A stretch of DNA of 64,000 nucleotides from [Pseudomonas] carboxydohydrogena. GTDB lineage: Bacteria > Pseudomonadota > Alphaproteobacteria > Rhizobiales > Xanthobacteraceae. Location: positions 742,501 through 806,500 of the forward strand of contig NZ_CP113162.1 of NCBI RefSeq assembly GCF_029030725.1, in the 5' to 3' direction. Positions 9,441 through 18,412 of the stretch are shown piece by piece. The notes beneath the pieces were generated by a model that searched no databases, was not told where the DNA came from, and saw nothing but the letters and a program-made list of their open reading frames with translations. The position numbers were made by a program, and so were the translations under genes. Position 1 is the stretch's first letter, and each line of letters starts with the position of its first letter.

Positions 9441-10192
9441 CCACCCGGATCACCTTTCGCGACCTCACGCTTGGCTATGAGCGCCATCCTGCCGTCCACC
9501 ATCTCGATGGCACGGTCGAGGAGGGCGCGCTGCTGGCGGTGGTGGGGTCGAATGGCGCGGGCAAATCGACGCTGTTTCGCGGCATCGCCGGTCTCATCAA
9601 ACCGCTCTCGGGCGCCGTCGATCTTGGCGGGCTCGATCCGCGCCACATCGCCTATCTGCCGCAGAGCGCCGACATCGACCGGGATTTTCCGATTTCGGTT
9701 TTTGACTTCGTCGGTCTGGGGTTATGGCGGCGCAAGGGGGCGTTCGGCGGCTTCCAGGCAGCCGACCGCAAGTCCATCGAGGCGGCGATCACGACCGTCG
9801 GCCTGAGCGGATTCGAACGCCGGCCGATCGGTACGCTGTCGGGCGGCCAGATGCAGCGGATGCTGTTCGCGCGCGTCATGCTGCAAAATGCGCGGCTGAT
9901 TTTGCTCGACGAGCCGTTCAGCGCCATCGACGCCGGAACAGCCGCCGATCTCATGATGCTGGTGCGGGAATGGCACGGCGAGCGGCGCACCGTGCTGGCG
10001 GCGCTGCACGACCTTGGCGAGGTGCGGGCGAATTTTCCCGAAACGCTGCTGCTTGCGCGCACGCCGGTGGCGTGGGGTGCCACGCATGACGTGCTGACGG
10101 CCGAACACCTCTCCCGCGCGCGGCAGATGTGCGAGGCGTTCGACGACGCGGCCGCACCCTGCGCGGACCCGCACACATCGCAGGCCGCCTGA
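9437..10192 (+). CDS. znuC: Zinc ABC transporter ATP-binding protein
   Basis: A 251-residue ATPase of the metal (ZnuC/MntB) subfamily. Walker A GSNGAGKST is at about 37-45, the DRDFPISVFDFV segment typical of metal ABC ATPases follows, the signature LSGGQMQR is near 134, then LLDEPFSAID and ALHDLGEV with the switch His. The start is GTG at 9437, whose bases overlap the stop of the preceding gene (GTGA). The Cys/His-containing end (AAAPCADPHTSQ) is unusual. It would power the permease encoded next, and assignment to zinc rests on the Zur box. Confidence 0.9.
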   Translation: MTTRITFRDLTLGYERHPAVHHLDGTVEEGALLAVVGSNGAGKSTLFRGIAGLIKPLSGAVDLGGLDPRHIAYLPQSADIDRDFPISVFDFVGLGLWRRKGAFGGFQAADRKSIEAAITTVGLSGFERRPIGTLSGGQMQRMLFARVMLQNARLILLDEPFSAIDAGTAADLMMLVREWHGERRTVLAALHDLGEVRANFPETLLLARTPVAWGATHDVLTAEHLSRARQMCEAFDDAAAPCADPHTSQAA

Positions 10193-11058
10193 TGACGCTC
10201 GATATTTTCGCGGCACCTTTCACCGATGAAACCATGCGCCGCGCGCTGGTCGCGATCGTCGTGCTGTCGTTCGGCAGCGCCCCGATCGGCGTGTTCCTGA
10301 TGCTGCGGCGGATGAGCCTGATGGGCGATGCGATGTCGCACGCCATCTTGCCGGGCGTTGCGGTCGCGTTCCTGCTGTCGGGGATGAATCGCATCATGAT
10401 GACGATCGGCGGACTGATCGCCGGTCTGGTCGTCGCCGTGCTTTCGGGGTTGATGACGCGCGTGACCGAGATGAAGGAGGATGCCTCGCTCGCGGTATTC
10501 TATCTCGTCTCGCTCGCGCTCGGCGTCATCCTCGTCGCGTCGCACGGATCGAGCCATGAGTTGATCGAAATTCTGTTCGGTGACGTGCAGACGATCGACG
10601 CGGGCGCTCTCTATCTCATCGCGTTCAACACCACGCTGACGCTGTGCGCCCTCGCCGTGATCTACCGGCCGCTCGTCATGGAATGCGTCGATCCCTTGTT
10701 CATCCGCGTCGCCGGACGCGCCGGGGCGCTGGCGCATCTCGTTTTCATGGCCTTTGTCGTGGTGAATCTCGTCAGCGCCTATAACGCGCTAGGTACCCTG
10801 CTCGCGGTCGGCATGATGATCCTTCCGGCGGGAATAGCGAAGTTCTGGTCGCGTGATATTTCGCGGATCATCCTCGTGGCCATCGTCAGCGCCATTGTCT
10901 CCGGCTATTTCGGTCTCGTTCTGGCGTCGGCCACCGATGCGCCCGCGGGGCCGTCCGTCGTGCTGGCGGCGGGCGCAATCTACTTCGTGTCGATGGTCGT
11001 GGGGCCTGCGGGCGGGCTGCTGCGCCGGTTCGTGCCGGGGTCGCATCTGGAAGCCTGA
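10192..11058 (+). CDS. znuB: Zinc ABC transporter permease
   Basis: A 288-residue ABC-3 family permease with about eight membrane helices. The RMSLMGDAMSHAILPGVA segment (coupling region with the conserved SHA) and the AYNALGTLLAVGMMILPAG segment are family hallmarks. Its ATG overlaps the stop of the ATPase gene (TGATG). There is no ZnuA-type binding protein in the locus, although ZnuBC transporters need one, so the partner must be elsewhere or replaced. Confidence 0.92.
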   Translation: MTLDIFAAPFTDETMRRALVAIVVLSFGSAPIGVFLMLRRMSLMGDAMSHAILPGVAVAFLLSGMNRIMMTIGGLIAGLVVAVLSGLMTRVTEMKEDASLAVFYLVSLALGVILVASHGSSHELIEILFGDVQTIDAGALYLIAFNTTLTLCALAVIYRPLVMECVDPLFIRVAGRAGALAHLVFMAFVVVNLVSAYNALGTLLAVGMMILPAGIAKFWSRDISRIILVAIVSAIVSGYFGLVLASATDAPAGPSVVLAAGAIYFVSMVVGPAGGLLRRFVPGSHLEA

Positions 11059-11152
11059 AACAGCCCAAATTTGTGCTGTTTTCCACTTACATTGGGGCCG
11101 CCCGGCACAATATAAAGGCTCTCACCGACACGCTGGTGTTTCCGGAGTTTTC

Positions 11153-12250
11153 ATGTCCGACGCTGCTTCCAAAATCCCCGTCACCGTCCTCACCGGCTAT
11201 CTCGGCGCGGGCAAGACCACGCTGCTCAACCGCATCCTGTCGGAGAACCACGGCCAGAAATACGCCGTGATCGTCAACGAATTCGGCGAGATCGGCATCG
11301 ACAACGATCTCATCGTCGGTGCCGACGAGGAAGTGTTCGAGATGAACAATGGCTGCGTCTGCTGCACGGTGCGCGGCGATCTCGTTCGCATCATCGACGG
11401 GCTGATGAAGCGCAAGGGCAAGTTCGACGCCATTATTCTGGAGACGACGGGCCTCGCCGATCCGGCGCCCGTGGCGCAGACATTCTTCGTCGATGAGGAA
11501 GTAAGCCAGAAAACCGCGCTCGACGCGGTGGTGACGGTGGCGGACGCTAAATGGCTCAGCGAGCGGCTGAAGGATGCTCCGGAAGCCAAGAACCAGATCG
11601 CCTTCGCCGACGTTATCGTGCTCAACAAGACCGATCTGGTGAGCAAGGATGAACTCGCCGAGGTCGAGGGCCGCATCCGCGCGATCAATCCGTACGCCAC
11701 GTTGCACAAGACCGAGCGCTGCGCGGTGAAGCTGACGGACGTGCTCGGGCGCGGTGCGTTCGATCTCGACCGCATTCTGGAGCTGGAGCCTGCCTTCCTC
11801 GAGGAAGACGAGCACGACCATCACCATCATCACGACCATGAGCATGGGCCGGATTGCGGCTGCGGCGAGCATGGTCATGGCCACGATCACGGCCATCATC
11901 ATGACCACGACCACCATCACCATCACGGCCATGGCATGAAGCACTATCACGACGAGGACATGCAGTCCTTGTCGCTGCGCTCCGAAAAGCCGCTCGACCC
12001 GATGAAGTTCATGCCGTGGTTGCAGGAGCTTGTTGCCAATGACGGCGCGAAGATTTTGCGCTCCAAGGGTATTCTTGCCTTCAAGGGCGATGACGACCGC
12101 TACGTATTCCAGGGCGTGCACATGATGCTCGAAGGCGATCACCAGCGGAAATGGAAGCCGGACGAGAAACGCGAAAGCCGCGTGGTCTTCATCGGCCGCG
12201 AATTGCCCGAGCAGCGGATCCGCGAAGGCTTCGCCAAGACGATCGCGTGA
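11153..12250 (+). CDS. CobW/COG0523 GTPase with His-rich loop
   Basis: A 365-residue G3E-family GTPase of the zinc-allocation type (ZigA/YciC/ZNG1 relatives). Walker A GYLGAGKTT is at residues 15-23, the metal motif C68-V-C-C71, ETTGLADP in switch II and NKTD near 158. Residues about 221-266 form an extreme His/Asp loop with roughly 25 His and a Cys-Gly-Cys. A CobW_C domain follows. In this family GTP hydrolysis is coupled to metal transfer to client proteins during zinc shortage. The 94-bp gap after znuB contains TATAAA, so a second promoter is possible. Confidence 0.93.
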   Translation: MSDAASKIPVTVLTGYLGAGKTTLLNRILSENHGQKYAVIVNEFGEIGIDNDLIVGADEEVFEMNNGCVCCTVRGDLVRIIDGLMKRKGKFDAIILETTGLADPAPVAQTFFVDEEVSQKTALDAVVTVADAKWLSERLKDAPEAKNQIAFADVIVLNKTDLVSKDELAEVEGRIRAINPYATLHKTERCAVKLTDVLGRGAFDLDRILELEPAFLEEDEHDHHHHHDHEHGPDCGCGEHGHGHDHGHHHDHDHHHHHGHGMKHYHDEDMQSLSLRSEKPLDPMKFMPWLQELVANDGAKILRSKGILAFKGDDDRYVFQGVHMMLEGDHQRKWKPDEKRESRVVFIGRELPEQRIREGFAKTIA

Positions 12251-12260
12251 TGACGGCTGC

Positions 12261-13274
12261 ATGATGTCGAGTTTTGAGTCTTCCGATGCGTCCGTCGTTT
12301 CCGTCACCGAGAAAGTTCTCAAGGTCACGCTGAAAGCGCCCGCCACCGCCGTGCATTTCATCGGTGAGGTGGCGGCGTTCGTGAACGGCGAGGAGACCGT
12401 GGTTCTCGCCGATAACGAGGGCGAAGCCACGCAACTGGGCGTGCATGGCGGCGGCATTCTGTGCGCGACGTCTGACGGCAGGCGTCTCGTCACCGGCGGC
12501 GACGACGGCAAGATCGTGTCGGTCGATGCCAGGGGCAAGATCGAAACGCTCGCGACGGACGCCCGCCACCGCTGGATCGACAACGTGGCGGTTCATGCGG
12601 ATGGCACCGTCGCGTGGTCGGCGGGCAAGACCGCGTTCGTGAAAACCAAGGACGCGGAAAAGTCTTTCGACGCGCCCTCGACAGTCGGCGGCCTTGCGTT
12701 CGCGCCGAAAGGCCTGCGTCTGGCGATCGCCCATTACAACGGCGTGACGCTGTGGTTTCCGAACATGAAGGCGGCCCCGGAAGTGCTGGAATGGAAGGGC
12801 TCGCATCTCGGCGTCATGTTCAGCGCCGATAACCGCTTTCTCGTCACCGCGATGCACGAGCCCGCGCTGCATGGCTGGCGGCTCGCCGACGCCAAGCACA
12901 TGCGCATGACCGGCTATCCCGGCCGCGTGCGGTCGATGTCGTGGAGCGTGGGCGGAAAACTTCTTGCCACCTCCGGCGCGGACACCGTGATCCTGTGGCC
13001 GTTCGGCAGCAAGGATGGGCCGATGGGCAAGGAGCCGGCCATGCTGGCGCCTTTACAGGCGAAGGTCACGGCGGTGGCCTGCCATCCGAAGAGCGACATC
13101 CTCGCGGCGGGCTACAGCGACGGCACCATCCTGATGGTGCGCATTCAGGACGGCGCGGAAATTCTGGTCCGCCGCAACGGCGGCGAACCGGTGTCGGCGC
13201 TGGCATGGAATGCCAGGGGCACGCTGCTCGCCCTTGCCACGGAAGATGGCGACGCCGGTCTCCTGCCGCTCTAG
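12261..13274 (+). CDS. WD40-repeat protein downstream of the zinc GTPase
   Basis: A 337-residue cytoplasmic beta-propeller without a signal peptide. Repeats read as blades such as LCATSDGRRLVTGGDDGKIV, LLATSGADTVILW and ILAAGYSDGTILMV. It starts ten bases after the GTPase stop and surely shares its transcript. Propellers of this kind usually hold protein complexes together. The pairing suggests that it partners the CobW GTPase or its client, an inference from position only. Confidence 0.85.
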   Translation: MMSSFESSDASVVSVTEKVLKVTLKAPATAVHFIGEVAAFVNGEETVVLADNEGEATQLGVHGGGILCATSDGRRLVTGGDDGKIVSVDARGKIETLATDARHRWIDNVAVHADGTVAWSAGKTAFVKTKDAEKSFDAPSTVGGLAFAPKGLRLAIAHYNGVTLWFPNMKAAPEVLEWKGSHLGVMFSADNRFLVTAMHEPALHGWRLADAKHMRMTGYPGRVRSMSWSVGGKLLATSGADTVILWPFGSKDGPMGKEPAMLAPLQAKVTAVACHPKSDILAAGYSDGTILMVRIQDGAEILVRRNGGEPVSALAWNARGTLLALATEDGDAGLLPL

Positions 13275-13363
13275 CGCGGTTGCGGTTCGCCGGTCCGCAA
13301 AATGGGCCTGCGGAGCATGATGCGGACTTGCAAGCCACCATGCGGGCCGGGTATGAGGCGGTC

Positions 13364-14083
13364 ATGCGCTTCATGATGACCTTTCATATCGCCGACTTCT
13401 TCGACACGCTTGTCAGCCTGACGACGGCCTTCGTATTCGGCGCGTTGATCGGCGCCGAGCGTCAATTCCGGCTGCGCACGGCGGGCCTGCGAACCAACGT
13501 GCTGGTCGCCGTCGGAGCGGCCGCCTTTGTCGATCTTGCGATGGCCATTACCGATGCGGATGGCGCGGTCCGCGTCATTTCCTATGTGGTCTCCGGCATC
13601 GGCTTTCTCGGGGCCGGCGTGATCATGAAGGAAGGCATGAACGTGCGCGGCCTCAACACGGCCGCCACGCTCTGGGGATCGGCGGCAGTCGGCTGCTGCG
13701 CGGGCGCCGACATGATCGCGCAGGCGGGAGCGTTGACCGTGTTCGTGCTGGCGGGCAACACGTTGTTGCGGCCGCTGGTGAACGCTATCAACCGGATTCC
13801 GCTCGATGAGCGGTCGGCCGAGGCAACGTACCAGGTGGTGCTCACCGCCAACGCCGCCGCGCTCGGCGATTTGCGCGATGCGCTCACGGAATCGCTCGAT
13901 AAGGCGCATTATCCGGTCGCCGAAATCGAGGTCGTCGCGCGCGCGGATAATGTGGTCGAGATCGTCGCGACGCTGGTGGCCAATACCGTCAGGGCCGGGG
14001 AGCTCGATGCGGTGACCGGCGACCTGGAACGTCTTCCCGGCGTCCGCCATGTGACGTGGGACGCCAGCACCTCCAACGACTGA
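13364..14083 (+). CDS. MgtC/SapB family membrane protein
   Basis: A 239-residue protein. The N-terminal membrane domain has the MgtC signatures GALIGAERQFR, TAGLRTNVLVAVGAA and SGIGFLGAGVIMKEG. A soluble C-terminal ACT-like domain (residues about 150-239) follows. MgtC proteins inhibit F-type ATP synthase in Salmonella and support growth in low magnesium; here the role is unproven. I choose ATG 13364 because GAGG stands six bases before it. ATG 13340 is also in frame but lacks a ribosome site. Confidence 0.88.
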   Translation: MRFMMTFHIADFFDTLVSLTTAFVFGALIGAERQFRLRTAGLRTNVLVAVGAAAFVDLAMAITDADGAVRVISYVVSGIGFLGAGVIMKEGMNVRGLNTAATLWGSAAVGCCAGADMIAQAGALTVFVLAGNTLLRPLVNAINRIPLDERSAEATYQVVLTANAAALGDLRDALTESLDKAHYPVAEIEVVARADNVVEIVATLVANTVRAGELDAVTGDLERLPGVRHVTWDASTSND

Positions 14084-14202
14084 TGCCTTGCCGTTGATCG
14101 GCTTGCCGCCAATGGCCGCACGGATCGCAGGCTGGTGCCGCACGGTGGCGGGAACTTGACCATGCGCCAAGCCGTTATCCTTCCGCGTGAAAGGAAGCGG
14201 TC

Positions 14203-14526
14203 ATGGATATGCGACAGAAAAATCCGTTCCGGCTCGACCTTGTGCTTGCCGCCTTCATGGTGGCGATGGGGCTGACGGTGGCCGGGCTGTCATGGTCGCA
14301 ACTGGCGGCGCGCAAGGAGATTGCGCAGGCGACAGTGCCGAACTCCGAAACTCAGCCAGCGCCTGCCGGAAAGGCCGATGGTCCGGTGCTAGAGCCCGGA
14401 GCTGCGCGCCCGACCACGCCGCCGCCCGAGCCTGCGCGTCCCGATGCGGATGCTCAGAAGGCGGGTGCGAAGCCCGCGCTGCCTCCCGCGCCCGCCGAGA
14501 AGATCGGCGAGCCGGTGAGAAAATAG
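14203..14526 (+). CDS. Small single-pass membrane protein, Pro/Ala-rich
   Basis: A 107-residue protein with a short basic start, one transmembrane helix (residues about 12-32, DLVLAAFMVAMGLTVAGLSW) and a disordered Pro/Ala/Glu tail. AAGGAAG precedes the ATG and an intrinsic terminator follows, so it is a self-contained gene. No family recognised. Such tails often reach into the periplasm. Confidence 0.7.
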   Translation: MDMRQKNPFRLDLVLAAFMVAMGLTVAGLSWSQLAARKEIAQATVPNSETQPAPAGKADGPVLEPGAARPTTPPPEPARPDADAQKAGAKPALPPAPAEKIGEPVRK

Positions 14527-14538
14527 CATTTGAATAAA

Positions 14539-14570
14539 AAAGAGCCGGCTTTCACCGGCTCTTTCGTTTT
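14539..14570. terminator. Bidirectional terminator between the small membrane gene and homospermidine synthase
   Basis: AAAGAGCCGG and CCGGCTCTTT pair around CTTTCA. A-runs on the left and T-runs on the right allow use in both directions, suiting two convergent genes. Confidence 0.9.
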
Positions 14571-14579
14571 GGATCGCGA

Positions 14580-16028
14580 TCAGCGCACCAGAACATTCTT
14601 GAACTGCCACGGATCCGAGGTGTCGATGTCCTCCGGGAACAGGCCCGGACGATCCGTCAGCGGCGTCCAGTCGGTGTAGTAACCCTTCACCGGCCCGAGA
14701 TAGGGCATCTGGATTTCCAGCAGGCGATCGAAATCCATCTCGTCGGTTTCGACGATGCCTCTGGTCGGGTTTTCCAGCGCCCACACCATGCCCCCGACCA
14801 GCGCCGAGGTGACCTGCAAGCCGGTGGCGTTCTGATAGGGCGCGAGCTTGCGCGTCTCCTCGATGGAGAGTTGCGAGCCGTACCAGTAGGCATTGTTGTC
14901 GTGGCCGTAGAGCAGCACGCCGAGTTCGTCGATGCCGTCGACGATCTCGTTTTCATCGAGGATATGATGTTTTTCCTGCGCCCTGGCGGCACGGCCGAAC
15001 ATTTCGTGCAGCGAGAGCACCGCATCATCCGCGGGGTGATAGGCATAGTGGCAGGTCGGCCGGTAGATGGCCGTGCCCGATGCGTCATGCACCGTGAAGT
15101 AATCGGAGATCGAGATGGATTCGTTGTGGGTGACGAGGAAGCCGTATTGCGCGCCGCGCGTCGGGCACCAGGTGCGCACGCGGGTGTCGGCGCCGGGCTG
15201 CATCAGGTAGATCGCGGCGCCGCAACCGGCTTGATGGGTGTGCGCATTCGCGGGCATCCATTTTTCGTGGGTGCCCCAGCCGAGTTCGGACGGCTGTACG
15301 CCCTCCGAGATGAAGCCTTCCACCGACCAGGTGTTGACGAACACGTCCGGCTCTTTCGGATTCTTCGAGCGCTGGGTGTCGCGCTCGGCGATGTGAATGC
15401 CCTTGATGCCGGCCTGACGCATCAGGTCCGCCCATTCGGCCCGGCTCTTCGGCTTCGGCGCATTGAGCTTGAGGTCGGCGGCGACATTCATCAGTGCCTG
15501 CTTGACGAAGAACGAGACCATGCCGGGGTTGGCGCCGCAGCAGGAGACGGCCGTCGTCGAGCCTGCGGGACGGGCTTTCTTGGCGGCCAGCGTGTTTTCG
15601 CGCAGCGCGTAGTTGGAGCGCGCTTCCGGGCCCTTCGACGCATCGAAATAGAATCCGAGCCATGGCTCGTTGACCGTGTCGATGTAAAGCGCGCCGAGTT
15701 CGTTGCAGAGTTCCATGATGTCGGTGGAGCCGGTATCGACCGAGACGTTGACGCAGAAGCCTTGCCCGCCGCCTTCGGTGAGCAGCGGCGTCAGCAGTTC
15801 GCGATAATTGGCTTTGGTCAGTCCCTGCTGGATGAATCGCACATTGTGCTTTTCGCAATGCGCCTTGCGGCCTTCGTCCTTGGGATCGATCACCGTGACG
15901 CGCGACTTGTCGTAGTCGAAATGCCGTTCGATCAGCGGCAGCAATCCCTTGCCGATCGAGCCGAAGCCGACCATGACGATGGGGCCTGTGATGCGCGCAT
16001 GCACGGACGAAGCATTGGACGACATCAT
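14580..16028 (-). CDS. hss: Homospermidine synthase
   Basis: A 482-residue NAD-dependent enzyme that joins two putrescines into sym-homospermidine, a main polyamine of many alphaproteobacteria. The N-terminal Rossmann loop reads MVGFGSIGKGLLPL (about residues 18-31), followed by VTVIDPKDEG. The rest carries the family's NEPWLGFY and CGANPGMVSFF segments. Length equals the bacterial family norm (about 477). An ornithine decarboxylase supplying putrescine lies 3 kb away on the same strand, which supports the pathway. Confidence 0.95.
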   Translation of the reverse strand: MMSSNASSVHARITGPIVMVGFGSIGKGLLPLIERHFDYDKSRVTVIDPKDEGRKAHCEKHNVRFIQQGLTKANYRELLTPLLTEGGGQGFCVNVSVDTGSTDIMELCNELGALYIDTVNEPWLGFYFDASKGPEARSNYALRENTLAAKKARPAGSTTAVSCCGANPGMVSFFVKQALMNVAADLKLNAPKPKSRAEWADLMRQAGIKGIHIAERDTQRSKNPKEPDVFVNTWSVEGFISEGVQPSELGWGTHEKWMPANAHTHQAGCGAAIYLMQPGADTRVRTWCPTRGAQYGFLVTHNESISISDYFTVHDASGTAIYRPTCHYAYHPADDAVLSLHEMFGRAARAQEKHHILDENEIVDGIDELGVLLYGHDNNAYWYGSQLSIEETRKLAPYQNATGLQVTSALVGGMVWALENPTRGIVETDEMDFDRLLEIQMPYLGPVKGYYTDWTPLTDRPGLFPEDIDTSDPWQFKNVLVR

Positions 16029-16170
16029 TGAATCTCCAGACTGTCAGGGGGGAACAAGCGGCGGCAGAGGCGCGCCAGCGAGAACCTTTCAAAACGACAA
16101 AACGCCGATGAAATCAAGGTCTAAACGACTTTTGTGACGTAATGGCGCGCCTGAATCCGTCATCCAGCCT

Positions 16171-17172
16171 TCATATGACATGATCGGGCGCAAGGGCGCA
16201 GTTGCCGTGTTCGGAAATCTCGATCTGGATCGTGGAGTGGCTGATCCGGAAGTGCTCCTGCAACTGTTGGCAGGTTTCGGTCAGAAAGCCGTCGCCGGGA
16301 TGCCCGCCGGGCGTGACGAGATGCGCGGTGAGCGCCGTCTCCGTCGTGCTGATCGGCCAGATATGAAGATCGTGGATCGAGGAGACGCCGGGCCGTTTTT
16401 CAAGAAACGCCCGCACGGCCAAGGGATCGATGAAAGCGGGAACGGCATCGAGCGACATCGCCGTGCTTTCGCGCAGCAAGCCCCATGTACTCCAGACGAT
16501 CACGCCGACCACGACAAGGCTGGTAAGCGGATCGACCCACAGCCAGCCGGTCTGCATGATGACAAGACCTGCGATGACCACGCCTGCCGAGACTGCCGCG
16601 TCGGCGATCATGTGCAGATACGCGCCACGGATGTTGATGTCGCCTTTCTGTCCGGAAGCGAACAGCCACGCGGTCGCGCCGTTGACGAGAATGCCGATCG
16701 TCGCCACGACGATGATGGTGACGCTTTTGACCGGCTCCGGTTCGATCAGACGCTGCGCCGCCTCCAGCAGGATCGCGCCGCACGCGATCAGCAGCAGCAC
16801 GGCATTGGCGAGTGCCGCGAGAATGGATGTGTTGCGCAGGCCGTAAGTATAGCGTGCGGTGGGCGCGCGCTTCGACAGCACGGCCGCGATCCATGCGGTG
16901 ACAAGGCCAAGCACGTCGGAGAGGTTGTGTCCGGCGTCAGCAAGCAGGGCGGTCGAATTCGCCAGATAGCCATAAAGACCTTCGATGAGGACGAAGGCGG
17001 TGTTGAGCGTGATGCCGATGAGAAACGCGCGCCCGAAATCGACGGGTGCATGATGATGGCCATGATGCGCATGGTCGTCGTGCGCATGGTCTTTATGCGC
17101 ATGGCCATCATGTGCGTGGTCTGGGTGATCGTGGCTGTGACCATGATGGTCGTGAGAATGGCTGTGGCTCAT
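16171..17172 (-). CDS. Cation diffusion facilitator, CzcD/ZitB type
   Basis: A 333-residue inner-membrane metal/proton antiporter. The first 41 residues are almost entirely His, Asp, Gly and Ser, a metal-binding tail. Six helices follow with the transport-site pairs H82-NLS-D86 and H187-MIA-D191, the H-x3-D pattern of zinc and cobalt CDFs. The C-terminal cytoplasmic domain has HDLHIWPIS and ends with His and Cys. It would export zinc, cobalt or cadmium. Its position between zinc-uptake and nickel loci fits a metal-rich neighbourhood, though no operator was found. Confidence 0.93.
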   Translation of the reverse strand: MSHSHSHDHHGHSHDHPDHAHDGHAHKDHAHDDHAHHGHHHAPVDFGRAFLIGITLNTAFVLIEGLYGYLANSTALLADAGHNLSDVLGLVTAWIAAVLSKRAPTARYTYGLRNTSILAALANAVLLLIACGAILLEAAQRLIEPEPVKSVTIIVVATIGILVNGATAWLFASGQKGDINIRGAYLHMIADAAVSAGVVIAGLVIMQTGWLWVDPLTSLVVVGVIVWSTWGLLRESTAMSLDAVPAFIDPLAVRAFLEKRPGVSSIHDLHIWPISTTETALTAHLVTPGGHPGDGFLTETCQQLQEHFRISHSTIQIEISEHGNCALAPDHVI

Positions 17173-17268
17173 TCCCCGTGTTTATCACGGCCCGCAGCAT
17201 GGGCGATGAAAGATATCGCCCATGCTATTTTATAACGTCACACGAATGTGGATGTGGTCGTGCCTGAG

Positions 17269-17673
17269 TCAGGTGTGATGCACGACCTTGGTGACGGTCA
17301 GCGAGCGCCAGCCGCCCGCGGGCGTCTGGAATTCGATGGATTTTCCGACCGACATGCCGATCAATGCGGCGCCGATCGGTGTCAGGATCGAGATCCTGCC
17401 CGCTCCGACATCGGCATCCTCCGGATACACCAGCGTCACCGTGCGCGATTGTCCGCCGATGTCGTCCCGGAACGTGACCTCGGATTGCATGACGACGATG
17501 TCCTGCATCAACTGGTCGGCGGAACGAATTTCGGCGCGTTCGATTTCGCGCGCGAGGAATTCCGCCGTCTCCGGGTACTGATCCGCTGCAACCTCGGCGA
17601 GATGGCGCAACCGATCAGCATCGCGCGCGCTGAGGGCGATGGCGGGAAGCTGTGTCTGCAAATCGCTGTGCAT
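17269..17673 (-). CDS. rnk: Rnk/GreA-C family nucleoside diphosphate kinase regulator
   Basis: A 134-residue protein with a short helical N-terminus and a GreA C-terminal-like FKBP-type beta domain (TVTLVYPEDADVGAGRISILTPIGAALIG). Rnk binds RNA polymerase in the secondary channel region without the full GreA coiled coil. I choose the ATG giving MHSDLQTQ, preceded by AAGGTGA; a longer reading adds a Cys/Arg-rich leader. It stands alone. Confidence 0.87.
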   Translation of the reverse strand: MHSDLQTQLPAIALSARDADRLRHLAEVAADQYPETAEFLAREIERAEIRSADQLMQDIVVMQSEVTFRDDIGGQSRTVTLVYPEDADVGAGRISILTPIGAALIGMSVGKSIEFQTPAGGWRSLTVTKVVHHT

Positions 17674-17970
17674 GTCGTTCACCTTGGGTTGGCTGCGGCT
17701 CCATGCCCGCCGGGGGCAACGAAAACATGCTCGCGACACGTCGCGAGCATTTCAGTCAGGTTTCAGGTTGGAGTGGGGGAGATGTTAATGGAGAACCCGG
17801 ACGGCGCGGACATGCGTCCGTCCGGGTCACTTTCCTGCTTGAAAGTGACCTGCGCGAAGCAACAGACGGTTGGGGCGCACGTTAAACATCATGAAGTCAA
17901 GTTAGGATGACTTGCCGCGAAGTCAACACGCGGCTTGCGACATCTTGGCGCGCCGGGAAACCGGCGCGGC
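17674..17970. other. Intergenic region with several inverted repeats
   Basis: Three repeats stand out: a perfect 10-bp pair GGTCACTTTC (17825-17834) and GAAAGTGACC (17841-17850); AAGTCA/TGACTT at 17894-17899 and 17908-17913; and GCGCCGG/CCGGCGC around a GAAA loop at 17950-17967. The last lies just after the ridA stop and may be its terminator, although no T-run follows. The first could be an operator or RNA hairpin in the rnk leader. No gene seen. Confidence 0.55.
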
Positions 17971-18360
17971 TCAGGCCGAGCGGCGCTTCGCGGTGACTTC
18001 GATCTCGACCTTCATCTCGGGCTTGTAGAGCGCGGACACCGCGACGATGGTCGCCGCCGGACGGATGTCGCCGAGCGTTTCGCCGCACACCTTGAACACC
18101 GCGTCGAAGTCCTTTGCGTCGGTGACGTAATAAGTCGCGCGAACGAGGTCGGCCATTTCGAAGCCGCCGTCCTTCAGCGCGTTGGCGATCACCTTGAAGC
18201 AGTTGCGGGTCTGCTCGCCGACGTCGTCCGGCAGAATCTTGGTGACGGGATCGTAGCCCGTGGTCCCGGCGACGAAGCACATGTCGCCTTCCACAACGGC
18301 GCGGCTGTAGCCCGCGACCTTCTCGAAGGGCGAACCGGATGAAATCAGGCGGCGGGACAT
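17971..18360 (-). CDS. RidA/YjgF family protein
   Basis: A 129-residue trimeric RidA-fold protein. Its FVAGTTGYDP and ATIVAVSALYKPEMKVEIEV segments, with Arg just before PAAT, match the active-site region. Members deaminate reactive enamine/imine intermediates or act on related carbonyl compounds. The ATG giving MSRRLIS has AGG seven bases ahead; a longer reading adds nine residues. This is a divergent RidA subgroup, so the exact reaction is uncertain. Confidence 0.88.
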   Translation of the reverse strand: MSRRLISSGSPFEKVAGYSRAVVEGDMCFVAGTTGYDPVTKILPDDVGEQTRNCFKVIANALKDGGFEMADLVRATYYVTDAKDFDAVFKVCGETLGDIRPAATIVAVSALYKPEMKVEIEVTAKRRSA

Positions 18361-18412
18361 GGAGAACCTCATTGTTGAATGAGGCACGAAATGCCCCGTC
18401 CGTACACTTTAA

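Noticed and set aside
11087-12583. 498-codon minus-strand open frame opposite the CobW gene
   Set aside because: Met/Val-rich run is the complement of the His codons on the plus strand, not a membrane protein.
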